Positions 1-7,903 are shown, counted from the first letter of the stretch. The stretch is DNA of 64,000 bases from QUBU01 sp014337915 (GCA_030263395.1 SZOW01000002.1:62001-126000); one strand, 5' to 3'. Notes: generated from the letters alone by a model not told the origin. Numbers and translations: made by a program.

Positions 1-124
1 GCAGCACCTGCTGGGCGAAATCCGCGGCAGCGGCCTCCCCGTCACGGGCCGGCATGCCGGCCCTGACAGGGGGGTCCCATTCCTGGTTCGCGGGAGCCAG
101 GGCGCTCGCGCAGCTGGCGGTCAT
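1..124 (-). CDS. Possible 5' fragment of an unidentified gene
   Basis: An open frame starts at an ATG (position 124) and runs 41 codons without a stop to the left edge of the window. It is on the same strand as ilvC and begins 84 bp beyond its stop. The visible peptide is Ala- and Pro-rich and I recognise no family in it; it does not look like the start of leuA or of the acetolactate synthase subunits that often accompany ilvC. The only Shine-Dalgarno-like purines (GGAG) lie about 20 nt upstream, so the start is doubtful and the frame could be chance. Confidence 0.25.
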   Translation of the reverse strand, partial: MTASCASALAPANQEWDPPVRAGMPARDGEAAAADFAQQVL

Positions 125-207
125 GCCGCCGAATATTTCAAGACTCCGGAAAAAAAATCAATTGCCTGGCCGCCGGAAACAGCGTGCTCCGGCCCGGCAT
201 CCGGCGC

Positions 208-1224
208 CTAGTTGCGGTTCTTGTCGACGATCCGGTTGGCGGCGATCCAGGGCATCATCGCCCGCAGGGTGGCGCCCACCGTTTCGATGGGATGCTGCGC
301 GTTGGCCGCCCGGGCCCGGGTCATCTCCGGGTAGCCGCCGGCGCCTTCGGCGAGGAAGCGCTTCGCGTAGGAGCCGTTCTGGATGTTGGCCAGGGCCTCC
401 TTCATGGCCCTGCGGGATTCCTGGTTGATGACCTTCGGGCCGGTCACGTACTCGCCGAACTCGGCATTGTTCGAGATCGAGTAGTTCATGTCGGCGATGC
501 CGCCCTGGTACATCAGGTCGACGATCAGCTTCAGTTCGTGCAGGCACTCGAAGTAGGCCATCTCGGCCGGGTAGCCGGCCTCCACCAGCGTCTCGAAGCC
601 GGCCTTCACCAATTCGACGCAGCCGCCGCAGAGCACGGCCTGCTCGCCGAAGAGGTCGGTCTCGCATTCGTCCTTGAAGGTGGTGCCGATGATGCCGGTG
701 CGGCCACCGCCGATCGCCGAGGCGTAGGACAGCGCAGTCGCCAGCGCCTTGCCCGAGGGATCGCGGGCGACGGCGACCAGGTCCGGGATGCCGCGGCCCG
801 CCTGGTACTCGGTGCGCACCGTGTGCCCGGGGGCCTTCGGCGCGATCATGATGACGTCGAGGTCGGCGCGCGGCCTGATGCTCTCGAAGTGGATGGCAAA
901 GCCATGGGCGAAGGCCAGCGTGGCACCCTTGCGGATATTGGGTTCGATCTCGGTGGCGTAGAGCTGCGCCTGGAACTCGTCGGGCGTCAGGATCATGACC
1001 AGGTCCGCTGCCTTCACCGCCGCCGGCACGTCGGCGACCCTGACGCCATGGGCCTCGGCCTTCCTTCGTGATGCCGAGCCGGGCTTCAGCCCCACGGTGA
1101 CGTCGACGCCGGAGTCCTTCAGGTTGCAGGCATGGGCATGGCCCTGGGAACCGTAGCCGATGACGGCGACCTTCTTGCCGCGGATGATGGAAAGATCGCA
1201 GTCCCTGTCGTAGTAGACCTTCAT
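208..1224 (-). CDS. ilvC: Ketol-acid reductoisomerase (NADP+)
   Basis: Cytoplasmic enzyme of valine and isoleucine synthesis. It isomerises and reduces acetolactate or acetohydroxybutyrate with NADPH and Mg2+. The product is 338 aa, the usual length of class I enzymes. The Rossmann motif GYGSQGHA is at residues 23-30. The family blocks MIAPKAPGHTVR and KDECETDLFGEQAVLCGG are present, and the metal-binding helices around CLHELKLIVDLMYQGG follow. An in-frame extension to 1269 exists, but the ATG at 1224 has GGAGG eight nt upstream and matches the family N-terminus. The gene is divergent from an ilvY-like regulator, the arrangement known for IlvY-activated ilvC. Confidence 0.97.
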   Translation of the reverse strand: MKVYYDRDCDLSIIRGKKVAVIGYGSQGHAHACNLKDSGVDVTVGLKPGSASRRKAEAHGVRVADVPAAVKAADLVMILTPDEFQAQLYATEIEPNIRKGATLAFAHGFAIHFESIRPRADLDVIMIAPKAPGHTVRTEYQAGRGIPDLVAVARDPSGKALATALSYASAIGGGRTGIIGTTFKDECETDLFGEQAVLCGGCVELVKAGFETLVEAGYPAEMAYFECLHELKLIVDLMYQGGIADMNYSISNNAEFGEYVTGPKVINQESRRAMKEALANIQNGSYAKRFLAEGAGGYPEMTRARAANAQHPIETVGATLRAMMPWIAANRIVDKNRN

Positions 1225-1358
1225 GTCGTTCGCCTCCGGCGGATGCCCCGCCCTGGTTGCCTGCACCATGCAGCCCGGCTGGCACTCTAGCGCCGCCCCG
1301 GCGTTGCGTAAAACGATATGTTTGCAATGGCGTATGCCGTTTTGTGCAACACTAAGGC
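1225..1358. promoter_or_regulatory. ilvC-ilvY divergent control region with candidate IlvY sites
   Basis: This 134-bp gap separates the divergent starts of ilvC and ilvY. At 1321-1350 it holds TTGCA and TGCAA half-sites flanking the short palindrome GGC-GTAT-GCC. LysR-type regulators bind dyads with a T-N11-A core, and IlvY is known to act from the shared ilvY-ilvC region with acetolactate or acetohydroxybutyrate as inducer. The operator assignment is inferred from position and partial symmetry only. Confidence 0.45.
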
Positions 1359-2264
1359 ATGGATTTCAGGCAACTGCGGCAGTTCGTGCAGCTGGCCGAG
1401 ACCCTGCACTTCGGCAGGGCCAGCGCCGCCAGCCACGTCAGCGCCTCCGCGCTGAGCCGCAGCATCCGCCAGCTGGAATCCGTCGCGGGCGCCACGCTGT
1501 TCCACCGCGACAACCGCACGGTGGCCCTCACCCGCCAGGGCGAGACCTTCCTGCGCTGGGCCCGCGAGGTGCTGGCGGGCTGGGACGAGGTCCGCCACCG
1601 GCTGCTTGAGCAGTCGGGCATCCTGCAGGGCGAAGTCAGCCTCTACTGCTCGGTGACCGCCAGCTACAGCTTCCTGTTCGAACTGCTGAGCCGGCTGCGG
1701 CGCGATCACCCGCAGATCGAGATCAAGCTGCATACCGGCGACCCGGAGGACGCCATCGCGCGGGTCCTGGGCGGCCATGAGGATATCGCCATCGGCGCGC
1801 GGCCCGATGCGCTGCCGGCCGGCCTTGCCTTCAAGCCCATCACCCGTTCGCGTCTGGTGTTCATCGCCCCGGCCGGAAAGGCGCTGCAGCCCGGGCTGCA
1901 GCGACGCCGGCCGGATCCCGCCACCTGGGCGGCGACGCCGATGATCCTCGCCGAGAGCGGGCTCTCGCGGCAGCGGGTCGAGCGCTGGTTCCGCGAGCTC
2001 GGCGTGGCGCCGCGCATCTACGCCCAGGTGGCCGGCAACGAAGCCATCGTCAGCATGGTCAGTCTCGGCTTCGGCATCGGCGTGGTGCCGCAGATCGTGC
2101 TCGACAACAGCCCGCTCGCGGCGCAGGTGGCGGTGCTCGGGGTGCGACCGGCCCTGCTGCCTTTCGAAGTCGGCCTGTTCACGCTGGAGAAGCAGTTGCG
2201 CAATCCGCTGGTCGCTGCGTTCTGGAAGGTCCAGGTGGCGGGCGCACGGCGAGCCCCGGACTGA
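1359..2264 (+). CDS. ilvY: LysR-family activator of ilvC (IlvY type)
   Basis: A 301-aa LysR-type regulator. The N-terminal winged helix-turn-helix spans about residues 1-60 (FGRASAASHVSASALSRSI, followed by a LFHRDNRTVALT wing). The effector domain contains blocks that I recognise from E. coli IlvY, such as CSVTASYS near residue 90, IEIKLHTGD, and GNEAIVSMVSLGFGIGVVP near residue 230. The divergent ilvC gene supports the assignment. No strong Shine-Dalgarno precedes the ATG, only AAGG a few nt upstream, so initiation may be weak or nearly leaderless, as is common for LysR genes. Confidence 0.9.
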   Translation: MDFRQLRQFVQLAETLHFGRASAASHVSASALSRSIRQLESVAGATLFHRDNRTVALTRQGETFLRWAREVLAGWDEVRHRLLEQSGILQGEVSLYCSVTASYSFLFELLSRLRRDHPQIEIKLHTGDPEDAIARVLGGHEDIAIGARPDALPAGLAFKPITRSRLVFIAPAGKALQPGLQRRRPDPATWAATPMILAESGLSRQRVERWFRELGVAPRIYAQVAGNEAIVSMVSLGFGIGVVPQIVLDNSPLAAQVAVLGVRPALLPFEVGLFTLEKQLRNPLVAAFWKVQVAGARRAPD

Positions 2265-2294
2265 ATCGGCCTGAATCGGCCTGGATCAGCCTGG
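2261..2294. repeat. Three-unit 10-bp tandem repeat
   Basis: Two identical CTGAATCGGC units are followed by a diverged CTGGATCAGC and the start of a fourth. The array begins on the ilvY stop codon and fills most of the gap to the hemerythrin-like gene. No function is evident. Confidence 0.7.
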
Positions 2295-2322
2295 CAGCGG
2301 TTCCGGTAGACTGCCGGCGTCC

Positions 2323-2778
2323 ATGAAGCGCCACGACTCCCTGCTGCTGGTTGCCCGCGAACACCACGAGAGCCTGGTGATTGCGCGGCGCCTGGTGACC
2401 GGCAGGGCCAGCGCCGGCAGCGACTGGCCGGACAGTCCGGCCGCGCAGGCACAGGCGCTGGCGCAGTTCCACGAGCGCCATCTGCGCCGTCATTTCGCCG
2501 CCGAGGAGCAGGCGGTGTTTCCGGCAGCGCGCGAATGCGGCGCCGAAGCCGTGGCACTGGCGGAGCGCCTGGCCGCGGAGCACCGGCAGATGACCGGCCG
2601 CATCCGCGAGCTGGCGGCGGACGCAGCCGTCGATGCCGCCGCGCTCGCCGCCTTCGGCGAGCTGCTCAATGCCCATGTGCGCCTCGAGGATCGCCAGTTC
2701 TTCCCGATGCTGGAGACCGGCCTGGCGCCGGCCCGGCTGCTGCGCCTGCAGGCGGAGCTCGAAGCCCTGTACCGCTGA
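2323..2778 (+). CDS. Hemerythrin-like HHE domain protein
   Basis: A 151-aa all-helical protein with the spaced His and carboxylate ligands of hemerythrin-like di-iron domains: REHHESL near residue 12, a long helix FHERHLRRHFAAEEQAVFP near residues 50-68, EHRQM near 90, and HVRLEDRQFFPML near 114-126. Such proteins bind O2 or NO or store iron, and several are linked to NO stress. It lies 162 bp upstream of an NO reductase gene on the same strand, which suggests a nitrosative-stress role here (inference). Exact chemistry cannot be read from sequence. Confidence 0.8.
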   Translation: MKRHDSLLLVAREHHESLVIARRLVTGRASAGSDWPDSPAAQAQALAQFHERHLRRHFAAEEQAVFPAARECGAEAVALAERLAAEHRQMTGRIRELAADAAVDAAALAAFGELLNAHVRLEDRQFFPMLETGLAPARLLRLQAELEALYR

Positions 2779-2788
2779 CCCGGGCACC

Positions 2789-2805
2789 GGCCGCCGCAGG
2801 CGGCC
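2789..2805 (+). terminator. GC-rich hairpin after the hemerythrin-like gene
   Basis: GGCCGCC and GGCGGCC pair as a perfect 7-bp stem with a GCA loop, 11 bp after the stop codon. No T-run follows, so termination would be weak or Rho-assisted. Confidence 0.4.
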
Positions 2806-2828
2806 TAGTGCAAGGCGCATCTCCTGTA

Positions 2829-2898
2829 AAGATGTAATTCACGCATTGGTTTAAGGGGAGCGCTTCGTACAATAAGCGGCATTTCGTATACATCTACG
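2829..2898 (+). promoter_or_regulatory. Candidate norB promoter with NsrR-like half-sites
   Basis: TTGGTT (2846-2851) and TACAAT (2868-2873) are separated by 16 bp and resemble a sigma-70 promoter, with an excellent -10. AAGATGTAATT at 2829 and ATACATCTA at 2888 look like the two oppositely oriented half-sites of NsrR operators (AAGATGYATTT type). Here they bracket the promoter rather than forming one compact 23-bp palindrome. An NsrR-type repressor is encoded directly downstream of norB, so NO-relieved repression is plausible. This is inference. Confidence 0.4.
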
Positions 2899-2940
2899 AG
2901 AACCGCTTTCGCCAACACCACTATCCGCGGGGATTCCCTC

Positions 2941-5217
2941 ATGCAACCGACGCGCAGACTCTGGCAATGCCTGGGCATTGTCTTCGTGCTCTCCTTCGCC
3001 GTGCTGGGCTGGACCGGCCGGCAGATCTACCTGCAGGCACCCCCGATCCCCGAACGGGTGCTGGATGCCGACGGCAGCATCGTCTTCACCGGCGAACAGC
3101 TGCAGCGGGGCCAGCGCATCTGGCTGGCCACCGGTGGCCAGCAGCTGGGCAGCGTCTGGGGCCATGGCAGCTACGTGGCCCCGGACTGGTCGGCGGACTG
3201 GCTGCACCGCGAGGCGCTGGCGCTGCGTGAACGCCTGGCCGAGCGGCGCTTCCACGCGCCCTACGCCGGGCTGGACCTCGAGCAGCAGGGCGCCATCGAC
3301 GCGGCGCTGAAGCAGGAGATGCGCCACAACGGCTACAGCAGCCACAGCGATACCCTGACCGTCTCGGTCGAGCGCGCAGCGGCCATCCGCGAGGTGGCCG
3401 GGCATTACGCCGGGCTGTTCGGCAATGCCGCCGGCCTCGATATGCTGCGCGAGCAGTACGCGATGACGGCGGACGCGGTGGCAGATCCCGCGGACCGCAG
3501 CGCGCTCACCGCCTTCTTCTTCTGGTCGGCCTGGGCCGCGGTGACCGACCGGCCCGGCGAGACCGGGCTCTCCTACACCAGCAACTGGCCGCACGAGCCG
3601 CTGGTCGGCAACACGCTGACCGCCGACAGCGTGATCTGGACCATCGCCAGCATCGTGCTGCTGATCGCCGGCATCGCCGCCATGCTCTGGTTCCATGGTG
3701 CCCGCGGCCACGCCAGGGACCCGGCGCCGCCGGCCGCCGATCCGCTGCTGGGTGCAGTGCCCACGGCGTCGATGCGCGCCACGCGCAAGTATTTCTTCGT
3801 GGTCGTCGGCCTGCTGCTGGCACAGATCGGCATGGGGGCGATCACCGCGCACTACGCCGTCGAGGGCCAGGCCTTCTTCGGCTTCGCGCTCGCCGAGGTG
3901 CTGCCCTACGTCGTCAGCCGCACGGTGCACACCCAGTACGGCATCTTCTGGATCGCCACCGCCTGGCTGGCCACCGGCCTGTACATCGCACCGCTGCTCT
4001 CCGGCCACGAGCCGAAGTGGCAGAAAGCCGGCGTCGACCTGCTGTTCTGGGCGCTCATCGTCATCGTCGTCGGTTCCACCGCCACCGGCTGGCTCGGCAC
4101 TCTGCAGGCCCACGGCGCGGACTACGCCTTCTGGATCGGCAACCAGGGCCTGGAGTTCACCAGCATGGGGCGCATCTGGCAGCTGCTGCTGTTCGTCGGC
4201 CTCGCCTTCTGGCTGCTGCTGATGGGCCGGGCGCTGTGGCCGGCGCTGCGCCAGCCGGGTGAAACCCGCGGCCTGATCGCCATGGTGTTCCTGTCCGCGA
4301 TCTGCATCGGCGGCTTCTACACGACCTCCCTGGTGTGGGGCCCGACCACGCACTACTCGATGATCGAGTACTGGCGCTGGTGGCTGGTGCATCTGTGGGT
4401 CGAGGGCTTCTTCGAGGTGTTCGCCACCGCGGTCATCGCCCTGATCTTCACCCGCCTCGGGCTGGTCCGCGCCGCCACCGCCAACTCGGCCATCGTGCTG
4501 GAAACGGTGGTGTTCCTGTTTGGCGGCATCCTCGGCACGCTGCACCACCTGTACTTCACCGGCACGCCGACCTCGGTGATCGCACTCGGCGCGGTGTTCT
4601 CCGCGCTCGAGGTGGTGCCGCTGGCGCTGGTCGGGCTGGAGGGCTACCAGACCTACCGGCGCAGCCGCGCGGCCCCCTGGATGGCAGCCTACCGCTGGCC
4701 GATCCTGTGCTTCGTCGCCGTGGGCTTCTGGAACATCGTCGGCGCCGGGCTGCTCGGCTTCGCGGTGAACCCGCCGGCCTCGCTGTACTACGTGCAGGGG
4801 CTTAACCTGACCGCGGCCCATGGCCATGCCGCCCTGTTCGGCGTCTACGGCATGCTCGGCATCGGCCTGATGCTGTTCTGCCTGCGCGGCCTGTATCCGC
4901 GCGGCGTGCATCCGGATGGCCTGCTCGCGCCGGCCTGGTGGGGGCTGAACATCGGCCTGGCGATGATGGTGTTCCTGTCGTTGCTTCCGGCAGGTATCTA
5001 CCAGGCCGCGGCCAGCATCACCGAGGGCCTCTGGTATGCCCGCTCCCCGGAAGTCATCCACTCACCGTTCATGGAAGCCATGGTCTGGCTGCGGGTACCC
5101 GGCGACGTGGTATTTGCCGCAGGGGGCTTGTTCCTCGGGGCCTACACCGTGAAACTGCTGTGGAAGCGCAGGCGCGCGCGTGCCGCCCTGCGTGCCGGGC
5201 TGGCCGAGCCGGCCTGA
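2941..5217 (+). CDS. norB: Quinol-dependent nitric oxide reductase (qNOR)
   Basis: Integral membrane heme-copper-oxidase relative that reduces NO to N2O with electrons from quinol. At 758 aa it has the length of single-subunit qNOR, with an N-terminal periplasmic extension (residues about 35-215) in place of the NorC cytochrome. About a dozen hydrophobic segments follow. Likely heme and FeB ligands lie in HYSMIEYWRWWLVHLWVEG (about 468-486, with the conserved Glu of EGFFE next), TLHHLYFTG (about 533) and AAHGHAALFG (about 625). A GGGG-type ribosome site precedes the ATG. With the neighbouring hemerythrin-like and NsrR-type genes it forms an NO-detoxification or denitrification block. Confidence 0.95.
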   Translation: MQPTRRLWQCLGIVFVLSFAVLGWTGRQIYLQAPPIPERVLDADGSIVFTGEQLQRGQRIWLATGGQQLGSVWGHGSYVAPDWSADWLHREALALRERLAERRFHAPYAGLDLEQQGAIDAALKQEMRHNGYSSHSDTLTVSVERAAAIREVAGHYAGLFGNAAGLDMLREQYAMTADAVADPADRSALTAFFFWSAWAAVTDRPGETGLSYTSNWPHEPLVGNTLTADSVIWTIASIVLLIAGIAAMLWFHGARGHARDPAPPAADPLLGAVPTASMRATRKYFFVVVGLLLAQIGMGAITAHYAVEGQAFFGFALAEVLPYVVSRTVHTQYGIFWIATAWLATGLYIAPLLSGHEPKWQKAGVDLLFWALIVIVVGSTATGWLGTLQAHGADYAFWIGNQGLEFTSMGRIWQLLLFVGLAFWLLLMGRALWPALRQPGETRGLIAMVFLSAICIGGFYTTSLVWGPTTHYSMIEYWRWWLVHLWVEGFFEVFATAVIALIFTRLGLVRAATANSAIVLETVVFLFGGILGTLHHLYFTGTPTSVIALGAVFSALEVVPLALVGLEGYQTYRRSRAAPWMAAYRWPILCFVAVGFWNIVGAGLLGFAVNPPASLYYVQGLNLTAAHGHAALFGVYGMLGIGLMLFCLRGLYPRGVHPDGLLAPAWWGLNIGLAMMVFLSLLPAGIYQAAASITEGLWYARSPEVIHSPFMEAMVWLRVPGDVVFAAGGLFLGAYTVKLLWKRRRARAALRAGLAEPA

Positions 5218-5224
5218 CGTACCC

Positions 5225-5266
5225 GCAACGGCTGCGGGCAGGCGCTGGCCTGTCCGCAGCCGTTGC
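5225..5266 (+). terminator. Strong hairpin between norB and nsrR
   Basis: The arms at 5225-5237 and 5254-5266 are perfectly complementary over 13 bp, and CAGG/CCTG extends the stem inside, closing on a 6-nt loop. It starts 7 bp after the norB stop and ends 34 bp before the nsrR start. With no T-run it may act as a processing or stability element as well as a partial terminator. Confidence 0.55.
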
Positions 5267-5300
5267 CGTCCTGGCCGAGGAACCGACGGACAGCCAAGCG

Positions 5301-5768
5301 ATGCGCCTGACGACCTTCACCGACTACAGCCTGCGGGTGCTGATCTACCTGGCGCTCGAACCAGGCCGGCGCGCCACGATCGCCGAGATCGCCACGGCAT
5401 TCGACGTATCGGAAAACCACCTCATGAAGATCGTGCACTTCCTGGGCAAGAACGGCCTGCTGGCCAACGTGCGCGGCAGGGGCGGCGGCCTGCAGCTGGC
5501 GCAGCCGCCGGCGAAAATCAACGTCGGGGAAGTGGTGCGGCTCACCGAAGCCGGTTCGATACCGGCGGAATGCTTCGACCACGACAGCAACAGCTGCGTC
5601 ATCGCCCCGGTCTGCCAGCTGCGCAAGGCGCTGGCCGAGGCGGTGGAGGCATTCGAGGCCGTGCTGGACCGCTACAGCCTCGCGGACCTGGTGCAGAAGC
5701 GCCGGCCGCTGGCGCAGATCCTCTCGGTGCCGCTGCCGGACCCGCGGCGCCCGCGCCGCGCCCGCTGA
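5301..5768 (+). CDS. nsrR: Rrf2-family NO-sensing repressor (NsrR type)
   Basis: A 155-aa Rrf2 winged-helix regulator opening with MRLTTFTDYSLRVLIYLAL, very close to the NsrR N-terminus. Helix-turn-helix residues are about 26-60, with the wing RGRGGGLQLA at about 58-67. Three cysteines (C91, C99, C105), in CFDHDSNSCVIAPVC, match the cluster that ligates the NO-sensitive iron-sulfur centre in NsrR. Its place 83 bp downstream of norB supports local control of NO reductase. The start was set at the ATG that gives the family N-terminus; the longer open frame upstream is norB sequence in another frame. Confidence 0.9.
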   Translation: MRLTTFTDYSLRVLIYLALEPGRRATIAEIATAFDVSENHLMKIVHFLGKNGLLANVRGRGGGLQLAQPPAKINVGEVVRLTEAGSIPAECFDHDSNSCVIAPVCQLRKALAEAVEAFEAVLDRYSLADLVQKRRPLAQILSVPLPDPRRPRRAR

Positions 5769-5799
5769 GGACGCAAACGCGGCCGCCACCAGCCTGGCC

Positions 5800-6099
5800 T
5801 CAGCCGCAGGACCCGCCAGAGCAGCAGCTACCACCGGCCGCGGGCGCGACCGCCGCGGCGCCTGCCAGCTTGCCGATGCGCACCCGCCAGAGGGCCGGTC
5901 CGGACTCGAGGTAGTCCCAGGTAAACTGCCCGGCGTTCAGTGCCTGGAACTGGTAGTGCAGCGGGCGCGGATCGTGGTCGTTGACCAGCTGCAGGGCCTC
6001 CCCGGGGCGCAGTTCGTTGAACCGCCCGAAGATCAGCGGGTGGCGCTGGAAGGGCGGGATCTCCCGCACGTCGATGGTCACGGCAAAGCTCTCGGCCAT
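5800..6099 (-). CDS. DUF2249 domain protein
   Basis: A 99-aa protein with the DUF2249 core: IDVREIPPFQRHPLIFGRFNEL at the start, then GEALQLVNDHDPRPLHYQF, and WDYLESGPALWRVRIGK near the end. DUF2249 proteins are small SirA/TusA-like folds frequently found beside NO reductase and other denitrification genes; their biochemical role is not established. The C-terminus ends in a short Cys/Gly tail (CCSGGSCG) that could bind metal. The start at 6099 is preceded by AGGAGA at good spacing. The longer frame to 6225 lacks such a site. Confidence 0.8.
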   Translation of the reverse strand: MAESFAVTIDVREIPPFQRHPLIFGRFNELRPGEALQLVNDHDPRPLHYQFQALNAGQFTWDYLESGPALWRVRIGKLAGAAAVAPAAGGSCCSGGSCG

Positions 6100-6224
6100 G
6101 GTGTCTCCTGGTCTGCCCGGCGCAGCCCGCGGCCGCACCGATTCCATTGTTGAGGGGTGTGCGACGCTATCAACGTCGTTGCCCGCTGACAACGCCGCTG
6201 GATTGCGGAATGTAGCTATAGGCA

Positions 6225-6240
6225 CCCGCCGGACGGCGGG
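6225..6240 (-). terminator. Short GC hairpin after the membrane protein gene
   Basis: CCCGCC and GGCGGG form a 6-bp stem with a 4-nt loop, 3 bp beyond the stop of the 6243-6812 gene. There is no T-run on the gene's own strand. The remaining 125 bp before the DUF2249 gene show no clear promoter. Confidence 0.35.
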
Positions 6241-6242
6241 TT

Positions 6243-6812
6243 TCAGTCCTGGCGCTGCTGGCCGGTATCCTGGCCGGATCCCTGGTTCGAACCCTGGTCC
6301 GATCCCTGGTCCGATCCATGGCCGGGCTTCTGCCCGTCACCGCCGCGGGCTGCCATCTTGTTGCGGAAGACGATGGTGCAGACGTGGACGCCAGCCAGCT
6401 GGCCCGCGCCACCGACCACCAGCACCTGGTTGTTGGCGGTGATGGCATTGGGGCCGAACAGGCCGCCGGCGATGCCGCCCAGTCCGGCCGCCAGCAGCAG
6501 GAAACCGGTGAAATGGAAGAACTGCAGCGGTTCGCGCAGCTGCAAAGGGTTCAGCGACCAGTCCGGATACTGCCAGATCGCGGCCGACCAGGGGTTCGCG
6601 CGCTGCAGACCGATGACCAGCAGCATCACCGGGATGCAGGCCACGAACATCCCCAGCAGCATGATCCAGGGAATCCGCTCGCTGACCAGCGCTGCCTGGG
6701 CACCCATCACGCCACCAATGAACGCGATGGCCACCAGCGACACCCGGAAGAAGGTCCAGTTGGTCGCCGATTCCCTGTTCTCTGCCACCGATCCCCATCC
6801 TCGCCCGGTCAC
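6243..6812 (-). CDS. Four-helix membrane protein of unknown function
   Basis: A 189-aa protein with four strongly hydrophobic stretches, at about residues 22-42, 48-70, 97-120 and 123-145. A polar tail follows, made of near-repeats of GSDQ, GSDQ, GSNQ and GSGQ. I do not recognise the family. It lies upstream of the DUF2249 gene on the same strand, within the NO-response block, so a link to that stress is possible but unproven. A GTG at 6788 with GGGGAT just upstream is an alternative start that would trim eight residues. Confidence 0.7.
   Translation of the reverse strand: MTGRGWGSVAENRESATNWTFFRVSLVAIAFIGGVMGAQAALVSERIPWIMLLGMFVACIPVMLLVIGLQRANPWSAAIWQYPDWSLNPLQLREPLQFFHFTGFLLLAAGLGGIAGGLFGPNAITANNQVLVVGGAGQLAGVHVCTIVFRNKMAARGGDGQKPGHGSDQGSDQGSNQGSGQDTGQQRQD
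6270..6317. repeat. Four 12-bp tandem repeats inside the membrane protein gene
   Basis: Units starting at 6270, 6282, 6294 and 6306 follow the pattern CTGGNCCGATCC; the last two are identical. Because 12 bp is in frame, the array encodes the Gly-Ser-Asx-Gln repeats of the C-terminal tail and copy-number change would keep the frame. Confidence 0.85.
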
Positions 6813-6876
6813 CGGCTGCTGATTCTAGCAGCCGCCGGCACCGGCTTCGGCGCGCCGGCTTATGTGATTCCCCGGA

Positions 6877-6905
6877 CTGGCAGCTGCAGGCGCTTGTTCT
6901 ACAAT
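6877..6905 (+). promoter_or_regulatory. Candidate sigma-70 promoter of the aldolase gene
   Basis: CTGGCA at 6877 and TACAAT at 6900 are separated by exactly 17 bp, 53 bp upstream of the aldolase ATG. This is the best -35/-10 pair in the gap. Confidence 0.5.
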
Positions 6906-6957
6906 CCCGAGTTGCGTCCGGACCAGCCCGGGCGCCCACCCACGCGAGGCAGAATCA

Positions 6958-7851
6958 ATGAACAGGATCGAGCAGCAGACCCGCAAGATGGCCAGCCAGC
7001 AGGGCTTCATCGCCGCACTGGACCAGAGCGGCGGCAGCACCCCCAAGGCCCTGAACCTCTACGGCATCAGGAACGATGCCTGGTCGAACGACGAGCAGAT
7101 GTTCGCGCTGGTCCACCAGATGCGCACGCGGATCATCACCACGCCGGCCTTCAACGGCGACCGCATCCTCGCGGCGATCCTGTTCGAGAACACCATGGAC
7201 CGCGACATCCAGGGCCAGCCGACCGCCGACTACCTGTGGAACACCAAGCGCGTGGTGCCGATCCTCAAGGTCGACAAGGGCCTGGCCGAGGAGGCCGATG
7301 GCGTGCAATTGATGAAGCCCATGCCCACGCTGGGCGCGCTGCTGGAGAAGGCGGTGTCCAAGCGCATCTTCGGCACCAAGATGCGCTCGGTCATCAAGCA
7401 GGCCAATGCCGCCGGCATCGGCAGGATCGTCGCCCAGCAGTTCGAGGTCGGCCGGCAGATCCTCGCCGCGGGCCTGGTGCCCATCATCGAACCCGAGGTC
7501 GACATCAAGTGCCCGGACAAGGCCGGGGCCGAGGGCCTGCTGAAGGCAGCGATCCTCAAGGAGCTCGATGCCCTGCCCGCAGGCAAGCGCGTGATGCTCA
7601 AGCTCACGCTGCCCGAGCAGGACAACCTCTACGCCGGGTGCATTGCCCACGGGAACGTGTTGCGGGTGGTGGCGCTGTCGGGCGGCTACAGCCGCGAGGA
7701 ATCCAACCGGCGGCTGGCCAGGCAGCAGGGCATGATCGCGAGTTTCTCGCGCGCCCTGGTCGAGGGCCTCACGGCCCAGCAGAGCGACGCGCAGTTCGAC
7801 GAGGCGATGGACGCCTCGATCCAGAGCACCTTCGAGGCCTCGCGCACCTGA
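6958..7851 (+). CDS. fda: Class I fructose-bisphosphate aldolase (staphylococcal type)
   Basis: Cytoplasmic aldolase that interconverts fructose 1,6-bisphosphate and the triose phosphates through a Schiff base. The 297-aa product matches the short bacterial class I family of about 296 aa: LDQSGGSTPKALNLYG near residue 22, LFENTMDR near 82, LKVDKGL near 104, GLVPIIEPEVDI near 173, and the probable Schiff-base lysine in VMLKLTLPEQ (about K215). It is metal-independent, unlike the class II enzymes. GAGG just upstream serves as the ribosome site. It faces a convergent cytochrome c peroxidase gene across a hairpin. Confidence 0.94.
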   Translation: MNRIEQQTRKMASQQGFIAALDQSGGSTPKALNLYGIRNDAWSNDEQMFALVHQMRTRIITTPAFNGDRILAAILFENTMDRDIQGQPTADYLWNTKRVVPILKVDKGLAEEADGVQLMKPMPTLGALLEKAVSKRIFGTKMRSVIKQANAAGIGRIVAQQFEVGRQILAAGLVPIIEPEVDIKCPDKAGAEGLLKAAILKELDALPAGKRVMLKLTLPEQDNLYAGCIAHGNVLRVVALSGGYSREESNRRLARQQGMIASFSRALVEGLTAQQSDAQFDEAMDASIQSTFEASRT

Positions 7852-7859
7852 ACCAGGGA

Positions 7860-7894
7860 CGCCGCCGCGCCCGGCGCGACCGGGCACGGCGGCG
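7860..7894. terminator. Bidirectional hairpin between convergent genes
   Basis: CGCCGCC pairs with GGCGGCG, and inside it GCCCGG pairs with CCGGGC, giving a two-part GC stem starting 9 bp after the aldolase stop and ending 10 bp before the peroxidase stop. The symmetrical placement suits termination in both directions, although T-runs are absent. Confidence 0.5.
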
Positions 7895-7903
7895 ACCGGG
7901 TGT

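Noticed and set aside
158..1327. A second reading frame across ilvC suggesting a frameshift
   Set aside because: The ilvC frame is uninterrupted and full length; the other frame is an Arg-rich shadow.
4938..5300. A longer nsrR product reading back into norB
   Set aside because: The upstream residues are shadow of norB in another frame; the conserved Rrf2 N-terminus begins at 5301.
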